Shown here piece by piece: positions 1 through 4,726 of a stretch of 9,296 nt of DNA. Under the pieces are notes generated by a model. It searched no databases and was not told the origin of the DNA. It saw nothing but the letters and a program-made list of their open reading frames with translations. The stretch spans positions 1 through 9,296 of the forward strand of contig CANHTE010000024.1 in the NCBI GenBank assembly GCA_947462945.1. Direction: 5' to 3'. This DNA comes from Acetobacteraceae bacterium (GTDB taxonomy: Bacteria > Pseudomonadota > Alphaproteobacteria > Acetobacterales > Acetobacteraceae). Each line of letters opens with the position of its first letter. Position 1 is the first letter of the stretch. Both the position numbers and the translations under genes were made by a program.

Positions 1-1
1 G

Positions 2-76
2 GTGCGGGTGAGCGGAGAGGGTGTTGTGGTGCACACCCATGACTTCCTGGATCACACAGCCAATTTCGCGCTCTGA
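2..76 (+). CDS. C-terminal end of an unidentified plus-strand gene (partial)
   Basis: Frame 2 of the plus strand is open from the left edge and ends at TGA 74-76, giving 24 codons that read VRVSGEGVVVHTHDFLDHTA and then NFAL. Two things suggest a real gene end. Third codon positions are mostly G or C, as in the rest of the window. A strong plus-strand intrinsic terminator follows 40 bases downstream, at 116-150, and would have no purpose without a plus-strand transcript. The fragment is too short to assign a family and I do not recognise it. The gene would be convergent with the minus-strand operon and probably is not part of the exopolysaccharide system. It could still be a chance open frame. 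Confidence 0.45.
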   Translation: MRVSGEGVVVHTHDFLDHTANFAL

Positions 77-77
77 C

Positions 78-118
78 CCCCAGACCAAAAACCATCTCTG
101 ACGAAGCGGGGTCTGGGG
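78..118. repeat. 9-bp inverted repeat between convergent genes
   Basis: CCCCAGACC at 78-86 is perfectly matched by GGTCTGGGG at 110-118, with a 23-base loop. A second, mutually exclusive stem pairs CTGGGGC 113-119 with GCCCCAG 124-130. Both lie between the two convergent gene ends. They could help stop minus-strand transcription or form alternative structures with the plus-strand terminator. No T-tract follows either stem on the minus strand at the usual distance, so a minus-strand intrinsic terminator is not clearly supported. Confidence 0.5.
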
Positions 119-150
119 CCCCGGCCCCAGCCGCCGGAGGCCCTTTTTTT
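116..150 (+). terminator. Rho-independent terminator for the plus-strand gene
   Basis: GGGCCCCGG (116-124) pairs with CCGGAGGCCC (134-143) through nine GC pairs with one bulged A at 138 and a nine-base loop. Seven T follow immediately (144-150). This is the standard intrinsic terminator layout read on the plus strand, and it fits a gene ending at base 76. On the minus strand the same stem is not followed by T, so it is one-directional. The T-tract runs into the stop codon (149-151) of the opposing minus-strand gene. Confidence 0.75.
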
Positions 151-2131
151 ATGAGCAGCCCGCCCCACCCCCCGGCACGATATGAAACGTCGGGTCCCGC
201 CGAAAATCCGCAGCCCGGGTAAAGGGCGCGCCGGCGGAGGCCAGCCACGCATAGGCCTGCCGCGCCGCCGGCAGCTCCAGCACATCCGTGATGGCCGCCA
301 GGGATTGCAGCGCCAGCTGGGCGTAGTCCCCCTCGCTCTTGGTCCAGCCTGTCCCGTTGGAGAGCCCGGCCGCGCGGGTGGCGGCGCCGATCTCGGCCCA
401 GCTACGGAAATTCCCGGTGGCGATCAGATAGGCGCAGCCATCATGCGGGGCGAAGCCGCGCGCCTCGGCCATGAAGCGCCCCACCAGGAAATTCGCCATC
501 CAGCCCAGCACGGCCCGTGCCTGCGGGTCACCCCGCCGGGCGGCGATGGCGGCGGTTGAGGCGAAGTAGTCCTGCTGCCAGGGCGGGATGACGCCGGCGG
601 TGCCGTATTCGCCGGGAATGCGACCATGCGCCTCGCCCTGGGCCTGTGTCCAGGCGGGGATGCGGCTGATGATCCAGGCCCAATTCGCATCGGCCGAGGC
701 GCGCAGCCAGGCGCGGTTCGGATCGCGCTCCGGGCTGGCCCAGGCGGCGTTCTCCAATTGCCGGAGGGACCATGCGGCGCCGCGCACCTGGTTGCCGCGC
801 ACGACATTGGCACCCTCGCCTGCGCCGCGCGCCGCGGCGGCCGGCCATTGCGACAGCACCGCCCAGGAGGCCTGGGCCTGGAGATTGTCGAGGAAGGCGC
901 GGCGCCCGCTGAGCAGATAGGGGATGAAGCTGGCATCGGGCTGATGGGCTGAATCCGTCACCCAGCCCGTCTCGGCCGAGATGGGTTGGGCAAGGCCCCC
1001 GGGCGCCGGCCCGCCGCGCCCATCGGTCCAGAGGCCGGGCCAGCGGATGCTGTCCATCCAGGCGCCCCGCGCCGCATCCCAGAAGTGCCAGGGAATGCTG
1101 CCCGCCGCCTCGGCCTGGCCCAGGGCGAAGGCGGCCGCGCGCCGGTCCCCACTGATCAGCCAGGCGGCTTGCGGCTGGGTGGCGGGGCCGATATCGGCGC
1201 GCCCGCCGGTCTGTCGCATATCCTGCGTGATGCCGCGCGGGCCAAGCGGCGCATTCCAGGCCGGCGCGGCCATGACGCCCGCCATGCGTGCCAGCAGGCC
1301 AGGCTCGATGCCGGCGGTGAGGCCGTAGCGCGCCACGGCACCCGCATCGGCCAGATAACCGGCATCATGGCGGATCAGCGGCGGCGGCCGGGCCGGGCCG
1401 GCACGGGTGGCGCCCAGCAGCCGGCCCCAGCCGGTATAGTGGTGCTGGCGATGGATTTCGGCATCAAGTGCCACGCGCCCATCCAGCAGCAGCCGGGCGC
1501 GGTAGGCGACCTCACCGCCATTGGGGCGCATGGCGACGTCATTGCGAAACCAGGCCTCCACCCACAGCGTGCCATCGGCGCGCAGCGCGACATCGGCCAC
1601 CAGCCGGAGCGAGGCGATGGCCCCCAGCCGAACGGGCAGCGCCACCCGCCCTTGCACGGCGAGCGGCCCGGCTTGCCAGGGCTCAACACCGGGAAAGCCG
1701 CGCAGCAGATCGGCCTGAAAACCGGCGCCGCCGGAGGTGATGTCGAGGATGGCGGAACGCCCTTGCGCCAGGGCGGCCAAATCCAGGGCCGGGGCCGTGC
1801 CGGCGCCTTGCGCCCGCATCAGACAGGGCGCCAGCGCGCCATCCGCCAAGGCAGGGCAGGCCACGGAAATTTGAGCGAGGCGCACGGATCCATCAGGGTG
1901 GCGGTTGCGGATATCCATTTGCGTCGGCAGGGCGGCGCCGCTGGCCAGGCGCAGCTGCGGCGTGCTGCCGGGCGGCATGTCGCCGGGCCGGAAGGCCTGG
2001 CCGAACACGGCCACGCTGCCGGCCGGCGCCCCGGTGCCCTCCAGCGTGACGCGGGCGAAATCCGGCGGGCAGGCGGCCTGGGCCGGCCAGGGCAGCAGCC
2101 CCAGGGCCAAGGCGTGGCGGCGCCTCAGCAT
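149..2131 (-). CDS. Secreted RIFT-barrel/helical-toroid protein, putative polysaccharide-processing
   Basis: This 660-residue exported protein has a signal peptide at 1-19: an RRR n-region, a short hydrophobic core and a probable cut after AQA before ACPPD. The arginines would also fit a Tat signal. The N-terminal half is beta-rich and carries FGQAFRPGDMPPG (43-55) and HPDGSVR (78-84), which resemble the RIFT-barrel domain of exo-rhamnogalacturonan-lyase-like (PcRGLX/YetA) proteins. The C-terminal half is helical with conserved-looking DSAHQPDASFIPYLLSGR (393-410), RGAAWSLRQLENAAW (450-464) and WQQDYF (518-523), suggesting an alpha/alpha toroid as in lyases and glycosidases. The family call comes from memory of motifs, and no catalytic residue can be assigned. 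It may cleave or bind the glycan made by this locus. Its ATG overlaps the glycosyltransferase stop by seven bases (ATGCTGA) with no clear Shine-Dalgarno site, so coupled translation is likely. It appears to be the last gene of the operon. Confidence 0.8.
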   Translation of the reverse strand: MLRRRHALALGLLPWPAQAACPPDFARVTLEGTGAPAGSVAVFGQAFRPGDMPPGSTPQLRLASGAALPTQMDIRNRHPDGSVRLAQISVACPALADGALAPCLMRAQGAGTAPALDLAALAQGRSAILDITSGGAGFQADLLRGFPGVEPWQAGPLAVQGRVALPVRLGAIASLRLVADVALRADGTLWVEAWFRNDVAMRPNGGEVAYRARLLLDGRVALDAEIHRQHHYTGWGRLLGATRAGPARPPPLIRHDAGYLADAGAVARYGLTAGIEPGLLARMAGVMAAPAWNAPLGPRGITQDMRQTGGRADIGPATQPQAAWLISGDRRAAAFALGQAEAAGSIPWHFWDAARGAWMDSIRWPGLWTDGRGGPAPGGLAQPISAETGWVTDSAHQPDASFIPYLLSGRRAFLDNLQAQASWAVLSQWPAAAARGAGEGANVVRGNQVRGAAWSLRQLENAAWASPERDPNRAWLRASADANWAWIISRIPAWTQAQGEAHGRIPGEYGTAGVIPPWQQDYFASTAAIAARRGDPQARAVLGWMANFLVGRFMAEARGFAPHDGCAYLIATGNFRSWAEIGAATRAAGLSNGTGWTKSEGDYAQLALQSLAAITDVLELPAARQAYAWLASAGAPFTRAADFRRDPTFHIVPGGGAGCS

Positions 2132-3285
2132 GGCTGGCCCAGCACGCGGCGGAAGATGGCCAATTGCCCGGCCGTGGTTTCATCCCAGCCAAAGCCCTCG
2201 GCATAGCGGCGGGTGGCGGCGCGGTCGGGCAGGGCGGCGAACAGGGCGCGCACGCCCGCCACGATGGCGCCCACCGAGAAATCCGCCAGCAGCCGGCCCG
2301 CTGCCGGCGCCTGCACCGCCTCACGGCAGCCCCAGGCGGGGCTCGCCAGCACCGGCGTGCCGCAGGCCATGGCCTCCAGCAGCACATTGGCCCAGCCCTC
2401 CCGCGTGGAGGCCAGCACCAGCGCATCCGCCGCGCCATATTCGGCGGCGAGCCGCGCATGCGGCACGGCGCCCGGCAGGCTGACACGGTCGGCCACGCCC
2501 AGCGCCCGGGCCTGTGCTTCCAGCCGGCCACGCTCCGGCCCTTCGCCCAGGATGCGCAGGTGAAAGCCGGGCAATTCGGGCAGGGCCGCGATGATGCGGT
2601 CATGCCCCTTGCGCGGGATGAGCAGGCCGACCGAGAGCAGCCTGGGCGGTTGCTGCGCACGCGCCACGGGCGGCTGGAACAGCCCGAGGTCCACGCCGTT
2701 GCGCAAGACGGTGATGCGCCCCGGATCAGCGCCCAGTTCGACCATGCCCTCCTTCAGCCCGGCACTGACGGCGATCAGCGCATCGGCTTCACGCAGAGCG
2801 CGCAGGATGGCGCGGCGCGGGCCGCGATATTGCGGCAATTGGCTGACATCCGAGCCGCGCGCCGTCAGCACCACCGGCTTGCCGAAATGCTGGCCGAGCC
2901 GCACGGCCACCATCCCCTCCGGGTGCAGGTAATGCGCGTCAATCGCGTCAAAGGCGAAGCCCTCGGCCAGCAAATATTCCAGGCTGCGGCGGGCGCTGCG
3001 GAACAGGCCTGCCGGGCTGGTCATCAGGCCCAGGCCGGGCACGCTCAGGAAGCGCGGATGCAGCACGCGCAGCCCGTGGCGCACTTCCTCGGCCGCCACG
3101 CCCGCCTGCCGGGCGCGCATGGCGCTGTAGGCGGCCGCGAAGGGGAACCAGGGAACAGGCGCCAGCACCGTGCTGCGCACCTCACCGCTGGCGACGAGAT
3201 GCCGCAGCCGGTTTTCCACGAAGACGCCATGGTTGGGGGCGGCCGGGTTCGGATACAGCGTGGTAAAGGTCAGCAGCCGGATCAT
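2125..3285 (-). CDS. GT4-family glycosyltransferase of the XrtA/EPS locus
   Basis: This 386-residue enzyme has the GT-B fold of retaining family 4 glycosyltransferases. It transfers a sugar from a nucleotide donor to a growing lipid-linked glycan at the cytoplasmic face. The N-terminal domain opens with MIRLLTFTTLYPN and a PNHGVFVENR loop (18-26). TARGSDV lies at 141-147. The C-terminal donor-binding domain has RNGVD (195-199), RKGHD (225-229), GEGPER (247-252) and the E-x7-E motif with E296 and E304 in EGWANVLLEAMACG. No signal peptide or membrane span is seen. Length is normal for the family. The start ATG at 3285 gives the family-typical N-terminus. A G-rich run just upstream (3293-3301) may serve as ribosome binding site. 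It lies between the small membrane gene and the secreted protein in one operon. Sugar specificity cannot be read from the sequence. Confidence 0.93.
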   Translation of the reverse strand: MIRLLTFTTLYPNPAAPNHGVFVENRLRHLVASGEVRSTVLAPVPWFPFAAAYSAMRARQAGVAAEEVRHGLRVLHPRFLSVPGLGLMTSPAGLFRSARRSLEYLLAEGFAFDAIDAHYLHPEGMVAVRLGQHFGKPVVLTARGSDVSQLPQYRGPRRAILRALREADALIAVSAGLKEGMVELGADPGRITVLRNGVDLGLFQPPVARAQQPPRLLSVGLLIPRKGHDRIIAALPELPGFHLRILGEGPERGRLEAQARALGVADRVSLPGAVPHARLAAEYGAADALVLASTREGWANVLLEAMACGTPVLASPAWGCREAVQAPAAGRLLADFSVGAIVAGVRALFAALPDRAATRRYAEGFGWDETTAGQLAIFRRVLGQPC

Positions 3286-3421
3286 CTGGCTTCCCCCCCC
3301 CTCGTTTCCCTTCTGGCGCTGCCTCGCGCATGGCGAAGGGCGACCAGCCCTTGCCGCCCGCCGACCACCAGGCGAGCCAGCTGATGCCGATCAGCATCGC
3401 CAGGAAATACAGGCCATCCAT
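3182..3421 (-). CDS. Small single-span membrane protein, reading frame probably disturbed at a G9 tract
   Basis: As read, the ORF is 79 residues, but only about the first 43 look genuine. MDGLYFLAMLIGISWLAWWS gives one N-terminal membrane span, followed by a short soluble tail (GGKGWSPFAMREAAPEGKR). After the nine-G run at 3293-3301 the frame merely shadows the first 104 bases of the glycosyltransferase gene. With one more G the ORF would read RGGGEAR and stop at TGA 3284-3282, forming an ATGA overlap with the glycosyltransferase start and a product of 46 residues. The start is well supported: AAGGAG at 3434-3429 sits seven bases before the ATG, and the upstream ligase stops at 3434. I do not recognise a named family. 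Its place between the exosortase-associated ligase and a glycosyltransferase suggests a small membrane accessory of the glycan machinery. Confidence 0.6.
   Translation of the reverse strand: MDGLYFLAMLIGISWLAWWSAGGKGWSPFAMREAAPEGKRGGGKPDDPAADLYHAVSEPGRPQPWRLRGKPAAASRRQR
3293..3301 (-). repeat. Homopolymer run of nine G in the small gene, just before the glycosyltransferase start
   Basis: Nine consecutive C on the plus strand (G on the minus strand) end seven bases before the glycosyltransferase ATG. Changing the length by one alters the small gene: ten G gives a stop in an ATGA overlap with the next gene, and eight G fuses the small ORF in frame to the glycosyltransferase. The run may also act as a G-rich ribosome binding site whose spacing changes with length. 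Confidence 0.85.
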
Positions 3422-3428
3422 CGTGCCG

Positions 3429-3434
3429 CTCCTT
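3429..3434 (-). promoter_or_regulatory. Shine-Dalgarno site of the small membrane gene
   Basis: AAGGAG on the minus strand lies seven bases upstream of the ATG at 3421, and its first base overlaps the last base of the ligase stop codon TGA (3436-3434). It is one of the best ribosome binding sites in the window. It supports the small ORF as a real gene and fixes its start. Confidence 0.8.
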
Positions 3435-4723
3435 CATCCGGCGGCCAGGGCATTGGCGCGCCAGCCGCGCGGGGCCGGCGCCGGCGCCCGGGCGCGCAAG
3501 GCCAGCATCTGCGCCGCCGCCAGCACCACCAGCAGGGTCCAGTAGAAATCCCAGTAGGAGAGGGAGAGGAAGCTGCCACTGACCAGATAGGCGGTGATCG
3601 CCACCAGCCCCATCCGGCCCAGATCCCCCGCCCAGGCCAGCTCGGGATGCCCGTGCGCCAGGCGCATCAGGCGCCAGGCCTGCACCAGCCCCAGCACGCT
3701 GAGCGAAACCCAGATGATGAAGCTGGGGAAGCCGTGCTCACCCAGCAATTCGAACCAGATGCTGTGCACCGCGCGGGCCGGCCCGCCGGGGGCCACGCGG
3801 TCCACCACATTGCGGGTATAAGGCCCGGTGAATCCCGCGCCCACCAGCGGGCGGTCCAGCGCAAGGCGCCAGGAAATACCCCACAGCACCAGCCGCTCCG
3901 AGGCGGAATCATCCGCCTGATAGCTGGAGATGCCGCTCATCCGCTCGCTCCAGCGATCGGGCATGAAGGCCACGACGCCGGTGAGGCACAAGGCGAGGCC
4001 CGCGCCCACCAGGATCTTGCGCGCACTGATCACCCACAGCACCAGAAGCACCGCGGCCAGCCCCAGCAGGGCGCCGCGCGAATAGCTGGCCACCACGGCC
4101 AGGAGCGTCAGCCCCATGGCGATGCCCAGCCCGATCCGCACCTGGCGATGCGCGGATTGCAGCCGCAGATAGTTCATCAGCGGCAGGGAGATCAGCAAGG
4201 CGGCGGCCAGGTGGTTATTATCGGTGATCATGGTCTGCGGCGGCCCCCAGACGCGATAGCTGCCGCCCGTGAGCAGCGCGAAAATCCCACCCCGCACGCC
4301 GTAATACCCCAGCGAAATCACCATCACCCAGATCAGCGCATGCAGCCGCTGCCGGGTTTTCAGCATGCCGGCGGTGACGAGCAGGCCGAGCAGGATCTTC
4401 ATGCTCCGCTCCCATTTCTCCCAGACCGCCACAGGCTCCCCCAATGCCACGGCCGAGGTCGCGGTGAAGCACAGCATGAGTGCGAGAATGAGGATGGTGT
4501 TCGCGTTCATCGGCGGCAGGGGCCATTCGCGCGCCATGACACAGCCCACCAGCGTGGCGCCAAAGACCATCGCCGCCCAGGGCAGCTCGCTCGCAATCCC
4601 GTAGGCCAGCCGGTGCGGGTTCATGAAGGAAATCCAGTTCCACAGCAGAACCCCGATGAAGGGATGCGCGAGCACAGTGGCCAGCAACATCCCCAGGATC
4701 GCCATGAGGGCCGCATTGCGCAT
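3434..4723 (-). CDS. Exosortase A-associated O-glycosylation ligase (Wzy/WaaL-like)
   Basis: This 429-residue polytopic inner-membrane protein resembles the putative O-glycosylation ligase family found beside exosortase A (TIGR03097 type), related to O-antigen ligases and polymerases. Such proteins move or polymerise lipid-linked glycans on the periplasmic side; the acceptor here is unknown. Hydrophobic segments run through most of the chain, for example 5-28, 47-64, 75-93, 108-120, 128-142, 170-186, 197-213, 217-233, 236-254, 333-350 and 371-387. Family-like blocks are YYGVRGGIFALLTGGSYRVW (140-159), DNNHLA (168-173), SYSRGALL (213-220) and HSIWFELLGEHG (320-331). The last falls in the large loop typical of ligases. 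The ATG lies three bases after the prsT stop without a visible Shine-Dalgarno site, so translation is probably coupled. The tail after about 408 is Ala/Pro/Arg-rich and cytosolic-looking. Confidence 0.92.
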   Translation of the reverse strand: MRNAALMAILGMLLATVLAHPFIGVLLWNWISFMNPHRLAYGIASELPWAAMVFGATLVGCVMAREWPLPPMNANTILILALMLCFTATSAVALGEPVAVWEKWERSMKILLGLLVTAGMLKTRQRLHALIWVMVISLGYYGVRGGIFALLTGGSYRVWGPPQTMITDNNHLAAALLISLPLMNYLRLQSAHRQVRIGLGIAMGLTLLAVVASYSRGALLGLAAVLLVLWVISARKILVGAGLALCLTGVVAFMPDRWSERMSGISSYQADDSASERLVLWGISWRLALDRPLVGAGFTGPYTRNVVDRVAPGGPARAVHSIWFELLGEHGFPSFIIWVSLSVLGLVQAWRLMRLAHGHPELAWAGDLGRMGLVAITAYLVSGSFLSLSYWDFYWTLLVVLAAAQMLALRARAPAPAPRGWRANALAAG

Positions 4724-4726
4724 GGT

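Noticed and set aside
781..840. TTGGCACCCTCGCCTGC near 798, resembling a sigma-54 -24/-12 promoter
   Set aside because: The -12 element does not match TTGC at the required spacing, and the site lies on the antisense strand inside a coding gene. Other TGGCAC hits I looked at also lack the -12 element.
986..3384. Two plus-strand open frames of 406 codons (986-2206 and 2164-3384)
   Set aside because: Both lie opposite the secreted protein and glycosyltransferase genes, have low-complexity G/R/H/Q composition and lack ribosome sites. They are shadows.
3460..3510. GC palindromes (GCCGGCGCCGGC and neighbours) as a possible regulatory hairpin
   Set aside because: They fall in the Ala/Pro-rich coding tail of the ligase, where such palindromes follow from GC-rich codons, and there is no T-tract.
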